Shown here: piece by piece, positions 7,501 to 17,122 of the stretch
Layout: each line of letters starts with the position of its first letter
How positions within the stretch are numbered: position 1 is the first letter of the stretch
Origin: a virus
Virus record (IMG/VR): IMGVR_UViG_3300020204_003390
Coordinates: 1-29,835 of that record
Length of the DNA: 29,835 nucleotides
Direction: 5' to 3' (one strand)
Notes under the pieces: model-generated
What the model saw: the letters and a program-made list of their open reading frames with translations, nothing else
The model's database searches: none
What the model was told of the DNA's origin: nothing
Translations under genes and position numbers: made by a program

Positions 7501-10496
7501 GTGAATGTAGCGTTCGTCCCCGAAAATACATTTGTTGATTGTGGTTCTTGAGTAATAGTTAGAGCATTTGCGCTAATAGTTCCAGAAACAGTCCCAGAAA
7601 TTGCGGGTTTTGCATTTTCCTTTACATCTGTTACAATACATCTAAAATAATAATTTACATTAGTCAAGTTGGTGGGAAATACTGCACTATTAAGTCTTAA
7701 TGTATTTGTAGTTCCTGTTTTAACTATGGATGTAGTTCCACCTGGAACACTAACTTCAAGTAACTGCCAATTTAATTCCAAAGCTTCTCCCCATTGATCT
7801 TCTGTTGGAGGAGAAAATCCTTCAAAATACTGCCATCTATAACGAATATCTGCAGATGGTACAGTTGTAGTAACTCCAAGTGGGAAGAATAATTCTGATC
7901 CCAATAGTCCACTTTGATTTGGAGGAGTTTGTAAAGTAAATGTAGGAGCATCAGCTTCAGATGCTTTTAGTTGGTCCCAAATTAAAGTAGAAACAGTAGA
8001 TCCCAAACTTGGAAGAGGATGATACTTATCGGTTGTAACTAAACTATTCTGTAGTGTGGCAACATCTCCAACATTATCATGAACTAATTTTGTAAGATTT
8101 ATAAAACCAGTATCTTTATATCCAGCAGTCCATCTTGCATCAGAAACTTCTTTCATTGCTTCTGCTACTTGATCTATGTTAGCAGCATCATATGCATAGG
8201 TAGTAGTCGAATATGCACTTGATTGGAATAAAATATCAGCATTTTGTCTGGTAAAATCTGTAGGTTCATTTGTCAAATCAGCAGTTAATTGCTGCGACAA
8301 AGTTATAATATTACCAGAAATATTCGTAATCGTAGTGTTTGGTTGAATACCAATTCCAGATTGAGTTACCACGGACATTCCATTACTTAATCCATTTGTG
8401 TTATTAACTTCAATGGTATTTGTAAGGAGAAGTCCAGTAACATTTTTAGTTACCGTAGTAGAAATATTAGCAGATAATGATTGACTAATATTTACAGTTG
8501 TTCCAGAAATACTAGTTACTGTAGTTCCATTAGCAACTCCGTTTCCACTAACACTCATTCCCTGCACTAAGTTAGTGGTGTTATTAACTGTGATTGCAGT
8601 AGTTCCAGCAGTTCCACTTCCAGTCTTAGTTTCATTTACAGCAGGAAAATTATTAATAATTGGATTTGGATCTCGAATTTGATATGGAGAGACAAGTACA
8701 ATTTTTATAAAATCTGACGATGGAGCAAGTACAGTTCCTTCCGAAGTTGTTGTCTGGAATGTTATATTCCACGCAGAAGCAATCTTGTTGACTAAAGTTT
8801 CTAAATTTGTTTTAATTTGAGACTTTGTTCTTCCATTAATAACATCCTGAGCACCCAAACAAATGAATACTATGTTCCATCCAAAAACTTCAAAATAAGA
8901 ATTAAATGCAGATTGAGTGACTTGAGAATATTCTTGAATTGAAAGATTATCTCTTCCTATTCCATGAAGAATATTACCCTTCATTTGGTTGCCAGTAAAT
9001 ACTCTGTTCAACGCATTTCGATCAGAGTAAATTTGTACATGGGATAATCCAAATGTATCTTTTTCTGAGAATGAAATTGTTTTGACAAAAGATATGCTAG
9101 CAGCACTTAAAGAACCAGTAATAACTTTATCTAATTCTAATGTAAAGTAGTCTTGAGGACTTCCAGTAAAATCAAGATTTGCATTTTCAAAAGTAGAAAT
9201 ACCAACCAATGTAGTTGCAGATGGAATATTTGTTCCAGAAACTTCAAGTCCAGTGAACAATCCATCCGTATTCCCAGTAAATACTAAACTTCCTCCAGTT
9301 AGTGTTGATGTTGCTGTTGCGGTAGCTCCTGTATTATTTGGAGCAGATACAGTAATTGTAGGAGCAGATGTATATCCACTGCCAGGATTATTAACAGAAA
9401 ATCCAATTACGGTTTGACTATCTGGATCGATAATTGCAGTAACTTGTGCAGTTAATCCACCAGCAATTTGAGGAGCACTTACAGTAACATTTGGCGTAGT
9501 CGTATATCCAAGTCCAGCATTTGATATCAATACATTTGATACCGATTGACCTCCAGCAGAATATACAGTTTTATTGATATTAATAGAAGATGGAAGTTGT
9601 AATACAGATCCAAAATCATCTACCGATCCATCATCAATTACTGCGCCATCAACGTCTCTGAATGAATAAAGTTGCCATCCATTAGATGTAGTATTAATGT
9701 TATATGATCTACCCGAAGAATATAATCCAGCATTATTTAAATTCCTAACTTTATAACTTCCTGTAGAAAATGGAAGTAGTCTATCGTTTCTATGTAAAAA
9801 TATTCCTGTAGTTAATGTCTTTGCTGCTGGATTAGATACAGTTACTGCACCAGTAATTTGATTGGTTGGTGTAGATAATAGTGTAGAAACTGGACTATAT
9901 CCTACACCAGTATATTGTCCAAATACTCTGGGTGCTTTGAAAATCGTAACATCATTTGAGAAACTATATGTAGTTGCTGCTGATGGAGGAACAAGAGCAA
10001 CATAATCGCACATATGAGCAAAACCACTACCAAATGGGTGATTGCTCAATGTATTAGTAACGTTAGGATCTACTGGTTGGTTTGGGTCAATATATCCACT
10101 ATTAGTTGCGACTTGGTAAGTTCTTGGAGTATAACCAGTAAGAGTACTTGATAGTGATGGCACTTCAATATCAACACCAATTCTTGATGCGGCGTCAAGT
10201 GCAGCATTTTGAAATGTTGTTTGAGGATTACTGCCAGGAATTAAATCTGTGCTAGTATCCTTGATGTTTAACAAATAGTTTGCAGATACACCAGCTCCGA
10301 CCAAGAAAGTATTAGCGTCAGAGTTAAAATTCCAATTGACGAAATTATATGAGAAAAATCCACCATAGGGACGGTACAAAACACCATCCCCAATAAACAA
10401 AATTCTGTTATAAAAATAATTCGGAAGTTGATATCTGATCTTTAAAAATGCAGGGTGTAAATTTACCCTTGTCTGCGATGGTCCAGTAAATGCCAT
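4551..10496 (-). CDS. Giant multidomain tail fibre (1981 aa): SGNH-like, Ig-like, PEBP-like and collar modules
   Basis: Domains in order. Residues 30-845 have an SGNH-hydrolase-like layout: block I ILFIGDG at 32-38 (Gly where the nucleophile Ser is expected), block II-like GIGRDN near 512, block III CLGAQD at 546-551 and block V DKYH at 823-826. Long beta insertions interrupt it, including GYTTTP/GYTSAP repeats at 330-380 and a duplicated segment at 620-740. Residues 850-1170 hold about three Ig-like repeats with YxWxV...YKYRVR/YNYRC strands. A divergent Ig unit spans 1170-1295, a PEBP/YbhB-like domain 1316-1445, and two more Ig-like units 1465-1690. A tail-collar domain (DGWLLCNGS...FGVPDLRAKYL) covers 1714-1790, followed by a tip with seven Cys at 1869-1893. 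ATG is 3 bases after the upstream stop, with GGAGGT overlapping the end of the previous gene. The role is host adhesion; any enzymatic role is uncertain. Confidence 0.9.
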   Translation of the reverse strand: MAFTGPSQTRVNLHPAFLKIRYQLPNYFYNRILFIGDGVLYRPYGGFFSYNFVNWNFNSDANTFLVGAGVSANYLLNIKDTSTDLIPGSNPQTTFQNAALDAASRIGVDIEVPSLSSTLTGYTPRTYQVATNSGYIDPNQPVDPNVTNTLSNHPFGSGFAHMCDYVALVPPSAATTYSFSNDVTIFKAPRVFGQYTGVGYSPVSTLLSTPTNQITGAVTVSNPAAKTLTTGIFLHRNDRLLPFSTGSYKVRNLNNAGLYSSGRSYNINTTSNGWQLYSFRDVDGAVIDDGSVDDFGSVLQLPSSININKTVYSAGGQSVSNVLISNAGLGYTTTPNVTVSAPQIAGGLTAQVTAIIDPDSQTVIGFSVNNPGSGYTSAPTITVSAPNNTGATATATSTLTGGSLVFTGNTDGLFTGLEVSGTNIPSATTLVGISTFENANLDFTGSPQDYFTLELDKVITGSLSAASISFVKTISFSEKDTFGLSHVQIYSDRNALNRVFTGNQMKGNILHGIGRDNLSIQEYSQVTQSAFNSYFEVFGWNIVFICLGAQDVINGRTKSQIKTNLETLVNKIASAWNITFQTTTSEGTVLAPSSDFIKIVLVSPYQIRDPNPIINNFPAVNETKTGSGTAGTTAITVNNTTNLVQGMSVSGNGVANGTTVTSISGTTVNISQSLSANISTTVTKNVTGLLLTNTIEVNNTNGLSNGMSVVTQSGIGIQPNTTITNISGNIITLSQQLTADLTNEPTDFTRQNADILFQSSAYSTTTYAYDAANIDQVAEAMKEVSDARWTAGYKDTGFINLTKLVHDNVGDVATLQNSLVTTDKYHPLPSLGSTVSTLIWDQLKASEADAPTFTLQTPPNQSGLLGSELFFPLGVTTTVPSADIRYRWQYFEGFSPPTEDQWGEALELNWQLLEVSVPGGTTSIVKTGTTNTLRLNSAVFPTNLTNVNYYFRCIVTDVKENAKPAISGTVSGTISANALTITQEPQSTNVFSGTNATFTIAANAPVTINYSWEVSIDGGTNWTTIINDSTYSGQGTTTLTISSVTTQFSGYNYRCVLTASGAPVTISQVAQLAVNASTISIIQNVTSPTVTVGENTTIDVIAIASNGATVLYQWQVDQNDGNGFQDMIGSINAGLTLTNITAAQNNFKYRVRLSASGITPINSQIAILTVNAPQIFISNLTTSPQSFTISTNNTLSVTASVTGPGAIAYQWRKTYDVAAATNNSSSSWQNIANSTSSAIVATIYQTSFAGSPADRSNGWNGPNPPAGEKHLYQFRVKAFTSNGTVTGYYYGYFGSGTKPTPSIPTGLTTDTAGLGRTITVTSPYWAFGGDIPSQYGSTSASAGDSPTISWTLSGFSASNITKFELLVEDLDASAPVSPTNPNGRFIHWYVTNIDPAITTIAQNGSWTVSGGGTGAQTPTLTLNGVTATGPLTGDDAYYQVVLTSPGAATLYSSVIRVNILIYPVPVITISGQPSNTAVVAGQSGSFIVSASATNAEDLQFSWQQSTVAATSTWSATNPLADGLFVDIGNSASFTSGALTNSLAFTAQSGWNNYVYRCKVTAVYGNGSLNVVTYSNQAKLTVNPISISFTTLPVSAAKTVAEITNANPLVFESTAVANNGATVTYQWQESTGGTANSDFFNISGATSQNLSLSSINATQNNYKYRVRVSTPNYPSGTVTTNSDPPATLSILPPGTVLVSAPKYYHSVNGLNNLDVGTIVVWGEDTPPDGWLLCNGSTHPASTYPRLAKVLLNTHGGTVVAGDPFPYAASSKTFGVPDLRAKYLNAPGGTVTSSPSAYNTSITANCDATWTHTGVTNISGTRSGGTVTRTSPSATVNIIGRAFGQDEFIAHSHSVQNAAEYYANNSNSVTCRGGNCTANGCRSNCQNCNGIGGCCEGVSGAIRGYFMSGSQSSPTDNGQPHNHGGSFTRTVSLTGVTLTPPGTTTSISSTGVSIATATINDVATMTVDPLSAYITLHYIIKAQ

Positions 10497-10499
10497 CTA

Positions 10500-13400
10500 T
10501 TATACCTCCGTTAACCACCAACTTGGAGTTCCTGATGCTGGAACTATATATACAAGTCCGAAGGATGCGTTTGGCGTTTGAATAACCATTGGACCCGCAG
10601 CTCCTTGAATGTTTGCTCCTGCTTGAGGTTGAATTTTTAACTGAACAGTTGGGGATAGAGATCCACCGATATCCAAAATTCTAATCATATCACCGTGACT
10701 TGCAAGTGGTAAGTTAATTTGTCTTGTTCCCGAAGTAAAGTTGCTAGCATAGTTAATGTTTGCTGCTGCAGCATATGAACTTCCAGATCCACTGAATGAT
10801 GCAGATTCTAGAACAGTCCAAGGTCTACCACCAGTAGCAGTGAAGTAATTAGAGATGGTGTTCAATCTGATTGATCCATCGCTATTAACCTTAAATCTAG
10901 TGTTTGCACCAGATCTGACTTCAAGTTCGCCGCCCTTGACTAGTAATGTTCCCTTAGTAATTACATTGCCGTTGGAATCTACTTCTAGATTTAGATCTCC
11001 AGAAGTTCCTAGTTGTAATGTAGTTCCCGTTGCAGTTAGTGTACCAGCAACAAATAGATTTCCAGTAGTGTTTGTAAGAGTTAGTTTTGGAGTTGTGCCA
11101 TCGCTAGCATAAATGTTCAGGTTGCCACCATTTACTACGGTGTTTCCATTTGCACTGTCAACTTGGAACTTAGTTGCGGGAGTTGATGCACCATCATTAA
11201 TAACAAATAGTTCAGTGTTTGGTGTAGTTGATCCAGTAAGAGTAATGCTTTTTCTTACTTCTAATGTGCCAAGAATTGTTGTATTTCCTGTCGATGGAGC
11301 AACATTAAACAGTGAAGTTGGTGATGCTCCTGGAGTTGTAACGTTCAGAGATCCTCTGATTGTTGCTACACCAGCAGTAGTAACTGTCATCAATTCAGTT
11401 GTTCCGTCAACCAAGCGTAGAGCACCTCCAACACTTAGTTTGTAGTTAGTATCAACTGCAGATAGACCAATTGAAGTAAATGAATTTGCATCAGATTGAA
11501 TACCAGCATTTGGATCACCAATCTTAAATGACTTATCACTATTGATAAGTAATCTTGTGCTTGTTGTTGCTCCAATTCTAAGATTTTGTCCCTCAAATGT
11601 AATGGTATTATTTACATCTGATGGTTGATCAGCAACAATCTCAAATTTCTTGGTCTTCGCGGTTTCATTATTATTGATGGTTAATTTACCACCATTGATA
11701 ATTTCTTCACCATCAATAGTTAAGTTACCAGTTCCACCAGCATCAACCTTAACTTTGAGATTACCCTTGATAATAAATCCTGGATTAGATCCAATATCAG
11801 TATCAGTTAGTTCGGAATCAGTAATATTAATACCACCTCTCTTAGAAGTGCTACTCATTCTAAAGGCAGCATTACTGGTCGCAGAAGTATTAATACCTCC
11901 AACCAAAATATTCTTAGAAATTCTTGCTTCACCCTCTACATCTAGAGTTGATTGTGGTTGTCTGGTTCCAGATCTTGTATTTCTTAGGTTAATACCTACT
12001 CTGAAATCTGTACCAAATAGTCCACCTTCAACTGGAGTTGTGTTTGTAGGACCAGTAGTGTAGGTTGTGATAGCTTCAGCACCGATCAATCCAAATTCTT
12101 TCCATCCATATGTTGAACCAGTATAGATCCATCCTAGGCTGGTGTTATCAGTAGCAGACGATTGAGCAGCAACTGTGTTGGCACGATAAATCATCGTACC
12201 AGTTTCCTTATATGGTGTTCCAGCGACTGTTGGAGCTAAAGATTCTGTATGAACCTTCATCTCATAGTTTACGGAACCACCTCTACTATTAAACTTATAG
12301 ACAGCAGCCTTGATGGTATTTGGCTGACTTTCATTAATTGTTAAATTAGTTCCTTCAAGAGATTGATCTCCCGTTGAAGTATATCTGTTTGACTTAAACA
12401 GAACTGCAGCATTTTGGTTTTTAGATGCTCTTGCTGGAGATACGTTGATTTCAATTGGAGATAGAATAAAGTTCGTAGAGTTGCTATTATCAAGAGTGAT
12501 GCTAGCATTATCACGGAACGAAACTGGTTGGGTAAATGTAGTAGTTACCGCACCGCTTTCATCTTTACTACCAGAAATCTTAAGTACGCTATCACTAACC
12601 TTTGTAGTTTCACCAGTAATAGCATTAATTCTCTGGTTACCTACAAATAGATCTCCATTTGAGTTTAGACCAGAGTAGAATACAACACCAGCATTCTGTT
12701 TCTTAGACTGAGAGAAAATTACTTGACTATCTTCAAGCACATTTTCTTGTCTTGATGGGAATGCAGTTGAATAGTTACCAGGACCAAATCCAGTATATTC
12801 AAATGTATGGTTACCAGATCTAGCAACAGAAGGTCTACGTAATTCGCAATATACTTTTGAATTTGCAGCGATACCACTATTTCCTTCAATAGGAATTAAA
12901 CGATCTTCTCTGCTGCTTGTTGCTCTTCCTTCTTGTGCTGCTAATGTAATGTTTGTTCTGTAGATGTTGTTTTGATCAAGAAGATTTAGCATCGATTCTC
13001 TAGTTATGCTATTCTTCTGATCATCAAGACTTACCTTTCCATGAATGTAGTTATCTGCTACAGAAATTGCAGCTGGTGGATCCTTTAGATTTGGATTAAT
13101 AATTTTAAACCAAATTGGATCGTCTAGATACAATTCTGGATACAGATTTTCTGGATCTTGTCCAAATTGAAAAGTATTAAACTTAGTTAGATTATTTTGC
13201 GAAGTGCTATTTAAGTTCGGTGAAATATTTCCCTTAAGTAGTGTGAGATAGTAAATACCGTCTTGCTGTTGATATATTCTCTTTTTAATTGTTTCTACTT
13301 TATAAATGTAGAAAGTATCAGTGAAATCTGGGGCATCAGCAACACTTTCGATAGTATACTCATATCCATTAGTTCCATCATCAACAATTTTATCACCAGG

Positions 13401-16400
13401 AGTTAACGTATAAAGAGAAGATCCTTCATTAACATAAATGTAGTTTGGATCTTTGAGATCACTTCTACCGCCGTTTGGCTTCTCTGCCAAAGTTCCGCTA
13501 GCAGATACAGATCCAGCAGTTGATTGTGTGAACGTAGTTGCATTCAGAGCATCATATGAAATCAAACCAAGATTTACATTTTTAACAAGTAAATATACAT
13601 TGGTTCCAGAAACTGTGACTGAATGCAATTCAGCAGTTCCCTGACCCGCAGGACCATTCCAATTAATATCTCTAACTGTACTGCCAGAGGTAGGTACGAA
13701 TGTTCCTGTTGCTGAAGAAAGTTTAATTTGTGTTAGAGTTACGCCGCTAGTTAAAAAAGTTCCAAGTGCGCTGTCATAGTTTACTGCATGATCAAATACT
13801 CTTAACTTAACTTTATTAGTTGTAGCGTCATATACTGCAGATTGTACAGTGAACTTACAACCACTCTTAGTATTAATTACTTTTTTATTATTTACACTGT
13901 ATGCATCATAATTAAAATCATTTTCGATTTTTGTTCTAACTGCTTTTGTAATTTCTGATGGAGAATAGAACTCAGCTGGAGCAGTTACACTAGTTGGAGG
14001 AGTTAATACAATATCTTGTGGTAGTAACTTTCTAGTTTCATCAGTTCTTAGCTTAAGAACAAAACCGAACAATGGTTCTCTTACGTTCTGACCATCAGTA
14101 AGTTCCTTAGGAATTACATATCGTACACGATAGATGCGATCAGAGTTTCTTCTTTGGTCTTCAACACGCTTGATATAACTATTATCTGTGTTGTCTAACT
14201 TATCCTGAGAATAATCAATCAGGTTTGTGTTAGAAAGTTGCGAATAAATTTCATTTGGTTCGCCAGATGATACATTATTTTTTACAGTTAGATACCAGTT
14301 TCCTTTCTTATCGGTTGTGGTTGCACTAGGATCATAACGTAGAGGATGCCTGTTGTGATAAGCATAGACATAGAAAGTACCTGTTCCATTTGAACTGAAT
14401 GAAACAATATCAGTTCCGTTGATTGCTCCAGTTGAAGTTGGAGAAATTTGGAACTGAGTAGCTCCATGAACATTAGATAGATAACGAACATAAAATTCTT
14501 GGTTCTTGTTTAAGAAACCAGCGTTATCTTTTGCATTGATGTTAGTAGTAGTTGGCAGCAGATCGACCGTTTCATCAGCAACTCTAAAGAATACTTTCGT
14601 TGGTTCAATACTACCAAATCCAGCATCAAATACGTGAGGAGATTCTGCAGTGAAAACGTTATTGCTGAGTGTTACTTTGTATCTCTTTAGATCAGGAATA
14701 ATATCGAAAACGTATTGATACAATTTGATAGTAACATCAGGATCTGCTACTGCTTGTTCAACATAAATTGCAGTACCAGCTGCAGCGTCTTCGATACTCG
14801 CAGCTAACTGGAACTTTGAGCTGTCGTTGATAGGCAGCGCACCGTTTACTGGACTGGTAAATCTACCAGGAGCAATAATGTAGTAAACAGTATTTGTAGA
14901 TAGTCCCTTTGGAAGGCGTACCTTACTATCAGCAACTGAAGAGTTTGCTTTTGTAGGAACTAAACGAACTGGTGTTCCAGTCTCAAGTCCATGAATAGTT
15001 GTAGTAGTAAATGTAGTTGTCTTAAATGTAGTTGTTCCTACAGTTTGCGACACTCTAGCAAAACTTGAAATTGTAAACTCCAAGAAACCAGATGGACTAA
15101 TTACAGCACTCTTCTCTACCGTACCAGATTCTCCAGCGGCAGGATCGCCAACTAGTTTTACAAATAATTTATCATCTTTTTTTGATCCGAGCTTATATCC
15201 ATTAATGTTATACGATGGAGTTACATCTGGAAGATCAATTTCATCTTTTTCTCCATACAGATATACTCTGGTAGAAGAAGGAGTATCGTTGCTCTTCTTA
15301 ATATCTACTGGGTAATACTGTACCTTTGTTTCAACATCTTCAATTTCTTGAGGTGGAATAATATCTGTAATATATCCATGCTTATCCTGGAAGAATGCAA
15401 ATCCTTTATAACCAACACCTTGGATAGCAGTATTACCAAAGTTGGAGTTTGAGTTAGTAATGGAAATATCACCACCACTTTCTACTAGGAAGTGATCTGC
15501 GTAACCAACAGCGAACACAGAAACTGCCTGAATGAAAGCATCATTAGAAACTCTGATGTGAAATGTTCTCCAATCATTCTTAAAGTAAGCAAATCCATCT
15601 GAGTGAAGTGCAGAACTATCAAAACTAGAATTGTTGTTTGCAGTAGATACAAACAATTCTGTATTGGTGTCAAATTTTACAAATGAACGGTCATCTTTTT
15701 GCAGAGATACCCCAGTAAACTGGGCAACAACCATTGATCTAAATCCAGTGGTTCTAGATCCATCTGCGTGCATACCGCAGAGACCCCACACAGACCTCAA
15801 GGAACAGTTAAACACATAAGGAGAGGCACTGTCTACAGTATCAATTTCTGCCTCAACCAGAGCGTTCTGGGATAGTGCTGGTGTGGTTGATGTGGTGTAT
15901 GTAAAATTATTGTTTAAGTTAATGTTTGCAAGTAATGTTGCGGTTGGAACTTCGTAGTAAAATATACTGGTATTTGTAGTGGAAATTCTTGATACTGGGA
16001 ATGCTCCATGGAATAAATTATTCAGACCCGTATCAGAGATAGAAACAAATTGACCGACGAAGTAATTATGCGGAGATTTAGTCGTTACTTCAAGTTCAAT
16101 CGCATTATTCAATTGAACTAATTTAATAGAACTAATAGACTTCTTATCAGATAGTGGTCCTACAATTCTATTTTCTTGCTCTCTTGGAGCAATTTCATTA
16201 GAAATACTAATATTGTTTACTACACCACTATATCCAGTGGAGATTTTTTTGTAGTAAAGAACAAGATCATCTGACTTTGCAAATTCAAATGTTACTACTT
16301 TGTGGTGAGAATATTCGGGTGCTTTTGTATTTGTCGTTGTTGGATCATAATAAACACTTCCCTGTCCATCAAACAAGGAAAATTGCCAGAAGTAACAACC

Positions 16401-16913
16401 ACCAGTTACCTTGAAAATTGATGTCTGAGGTAATGTTGAGGTTGGTTCAGGAACATACTTAGGGCGAATTTTAGTTTTTCTAAGATCAACACCAACTAGA
16501 GATGTACCTCTTGGAACAATAACTCCACCTTCTGTACTATTGAATTTGTATAGAACATTATTAGGATTGTTTAGATCAAAATTACTATTGTCATCTAAAA
16601 CAGGAGTAAACAGAGCTGGTGTTAGAGAACCAGATGGTGCAGCAGTTGCATTAACAACTCCAGGTCTGTTATCAATAAAGTGATCGCCAGGAGAAAGAAT
16701 GATAGAAAATTGGTCGAAACGATCATTTCCTGTGCTTGGAACGTAGGAAAATCTCGATACTTCTAGAAATGCTCTCTGAATTGAAACGAAAGGTCTTGTG
16801 GGTGAATTGCCTCTATTGTCAATAGAATCTGAGGCGTTAAAATCATCGGGAGCAACATAAAGGAAACGACCAGTTTTGCTCGCAATAAGATTCTCTAATC
16901 TGGTGATAGGCAT
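10500..16913 (-). CDS. Giant tail fibre/baseplate-attached structural protein (2137 aa)
   Basis: The N-terminus (residues 1-105) looks like the start of a right-handed beta-helix: DDFNASDSIDNRG, TRPFVSIQRAF and SIILSPGDHFIDN resemble pectate-lyase-like phage proteins. Near 275-330 there is a motif SPHNYFVGQFVSISD followed by FPVSRIS, a beta module common in large cyanophage tail proteins. The last third (about 1700-2030) is built of roughly 30-40-residue repeats of the form 'F-x-V-N/D-x-x-G-N...G-T-L-x-V', typical of trimeric fibre shafts, then a distinct C-terminal tip ending WWLTEV. No transmembrane segment or catalytic motif was recognised. It starts at ATG 16911-16913, 40 nt after a T4-type late promoter box, and is the first gene of the fibre unit. 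I assign it as a fibre or baseplate-wedge-associated protein by composition, size and context. Confidence 0.85.
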   Translation of the reverse strand: MPITRLENLIASKTGRFLYVAPDDFNASDSIDNRGNSPTRPFVSIQRAFLEVSRFSYVPSTGNDRFDQFSIILSPGDHFIDNRPGVVNATAAPSGSLTPALFTPVLDDNSNFDLNNPNNVLYKFNSTEGGVIVPRGTSLVGVDLRKTKIRPKYVPEPTSTLPQTSIFKVTGGCYFWQFSLFDGQGSVYYDPTTTNTKAPEYSHHKVVTFEFAKSDDLVLYYKKISTGYSGVVNNISISNEIAPREQENRIVGPLSDKKSISSIKLVQLNNAIELEVTTKSPHNYFVGQFVSISDTGLNNLFHGAFPVSRISTTNTSIFYYEVPTATLLANINLNNNFTYTTSTTPALSQNALVEAEIDTVDSASPYVFNCSLRSVWGLCGMHADGSRTTGFRSMVVAQFTGVSLQKDDRSFVKFDTNTELFVSTANNNSSFDSSALHSDGFAYFKNDWRTFHIRVSNDAFIQAVSVFAVGYADHFLVESGGDISITNSNSNFGNTAIQGVGYKGFAFFQDKHGYITDIIPPQEIEDVETKVQYYPVDIKKSNDTPSSTRVYLYGEKDEIDLPDVTPSYNINGYKLGSKKDDKLFVKLVGDPAAGESGTVEKSAVISPSGFLEFTISSFARVSQTVGTTTFKTTTFTTTTIHGLETGTPVRLVPTKANSSVADSKVRLPKGLSTNTVYYIIAPGRFTSPVNGALPINDSSKFQLAASIEDAAAGTAIYVEQAVADPDVTIKLYQYVFDIIPDLKRYKVTLSNNVFTAESPHVFDAGFGSIEPTKVFFRVADETVDLLPTTTNINAKDNAGFLNKNQEFYVRYLSNVHGATQFQISPTSTGAINGTDIVSFSSNGTGTFYVYAYHNRHPLRYDPSATTTDKKGNWYLTVKNNVSSGEPNEIYSQLSNTNLIDYSQDKLDNTDNSYIKRVEDQRRNSDRIYRVRYVIPKELTDGQNVREPLFGFVLKLRTDETRKLLPQDIVLTPPTSVTAPAEFYSPSEITKAVRTKIENDFNYDAYSVNNKKVINTKSGCKFTVQSAVYDATTNKVKLRVFDHAVNYDSALGTFLTSGVTLTQIKLSSATGTFVPTSGSTVRDINWNGPAGQGTAELHSVTVSGTNVYLLVKNVNLGLISYDALNATTFTQSTAGSVSASGTLAEKPNGGRSDLKDPNYIYVNEGSSLYTLTPGDKIVDDGTNGYEYTIESVADAPDFTDTFYIYKVETIKKRIYQQQDGIYYLTLLKGNISPNLNSTSQNNLTKFNTFQFGQDPENLYPELYLDDPIWFKIINPNLKDPPAAISVADNYIHGKVSLDDQKNSITRESMLNLLDQNNIYRTNITLAAQEGRATSSREDRLIPIEGNSGIAANSKVYCELRRPSVARSGNHTFEYTGFGPGNYSTAFPSRQENVLEDSQVIFSQSKKQNAGVVFYSGLNSNGDLFVGNQRINAITGETTKVSDSVLKISGSKDESGAVTTTFTQPVSFRDNASITLDNSNSTNFILSPIEINVSPARASKNQNAAVLFKSNRYTSTGDQSLEGTNLTINESQPNTIKAAVYKFNSRGGSVNYEMKVHTESLAPTVAGTPYKETGTMIYRANTVAAQSSATDNTSLGWIYTGSTYGWKEFGLIGAEAITTYTTGPTNTTPVEGGLFGTDFRVGINLRNTRSGTRQPQSTLDVEGEARISKNILVGGINTSATSNAAFRMSSTSKRGGINITDSELTDTDIGSNPGFIIKGNLKVKVDAGGTGNLTIDGEEIINGGKLTINNNETAKTKKFEIVADQPSDVNNTITFEGQNLRIGATTSTRLLINSDKSFKIGDPNAGIQSDANSFTSIGLSAVDTNYKLSVGGALRLVDGTTELMTVTTAGVATIRGSLNVTTPGASPTSLFNVAPSTGNTTILGTLEVRKSITLTGSTTPNTELFVINDGASTPATKFQVDSANGNTVVNGGNLNIYASDGTTPKLTLTNTTGNLFVAGTLTATGTTLQLGTSGDLNLEVDSNGNVITKGTLLVKGGELEVRSGANTRFKVNSDGSIRLNTISNYFTATGGRPWTVLESASFSGSGSSYAAAANINYASNFTSGTRQINLPLASHGDMIRILDIGGSLSPTVQLKIQPQAGANIQGAAGPMVIQTPNASFGLVYIVPASGTPSWWLTEV

Positions 16914-16952
16914 TGTATTTTCTTACCCTTACAAGGTTTATTCTTCTTTGGT

Positions 16953-16960
16953 TATTTATA
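16953..16960 (-). promoter_or_regulatory. T4-type late promoter (TATAAATA)
   Basis: The minus strand reads TATAAATA exactly, the consensus -10 box of T4-type late promoters, which is used by the phage sigma factor gp55 with the sliding clamp. The box is 40 nt upstream of the 2137-aa fibre gene ATG and directly follows the T-tract of the tRNA-unit terminator. No sigma70 -35 is needed or seen. It would restart late transcription after the terminator. Confidence 0.75.
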
Positions 16961-16961
16961 C

Positions 16962-16990
16962 AAAAAAACCCCAGGAGATCCTGAGGTTTT
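16962..16990 (-). terminator. Rho-independent terminator closing the tRNA mini-operon
   Basis: On the minus strand AAAACCTCAGG (16980-16990) pairs with CCTGGGGTTTT (16965-16975) around a 4-nt loop, with one G-U pair, and a run of T continues to 16962. The A-rich left arm makes the hairpin potentially bidirectional. It lies 57 nt past the 3' end of tRNA-Thr and immediately before a late promoter. Confidence 0.85.
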
Positions 16991-17047
16991 GATAAGCACA
17001 AATGGCTTCTTTCACACGGAAGGGATTTCATGGCGATTGCTCGCCAA

Positions 17048-17121
17048 AGCCCACGGTCGGACTTGAACCGACGACCTACGGTTTACAAAACCGTTGCTCT
17101 ATCCAGCTGAGCTACGGAGGC
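17048..17121 (-). tRNA. tRNA-Thr (anticodon UGU)
   Basis: A full cloverleaf can be drawn on the minus strand. The acceptor is GCCTCCG with CGTGGGC, containing one C-U mismatch and one G-U pair. The D arm is GCTC...GAGC, the anticodon stem ACGGT/ACCGT with loop TTTGTAA (anticodon TGT, reading ACA), the variable loop AGGTC, and the T stem GTCGG/CCGAC with loop TTCAAGT. CCA is not encoded and the discriminator is U, so the host must add CCA. It begins one base after the stop codon of the 88-aa ORF, so processing must release it from a co-transcript. Confidence 0.93.
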
Positions 17122-17122
17122 A

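Noticed and set aside
10855-12678. Series of plus-strand ORFs within the giant fibre gene
   Set aside because: They are hydrophobic frame shadows of a repetitive Thr/Asn-rich coding region, without start signals or recognisable domains.
16843-17031. Minus-strand 62-aa ORF between tRNA-Thr and the fibre gene
   Set aside because: It runs across the terminator and the late promoter and overlaps the fibre start in another frame, with no ribosome site.
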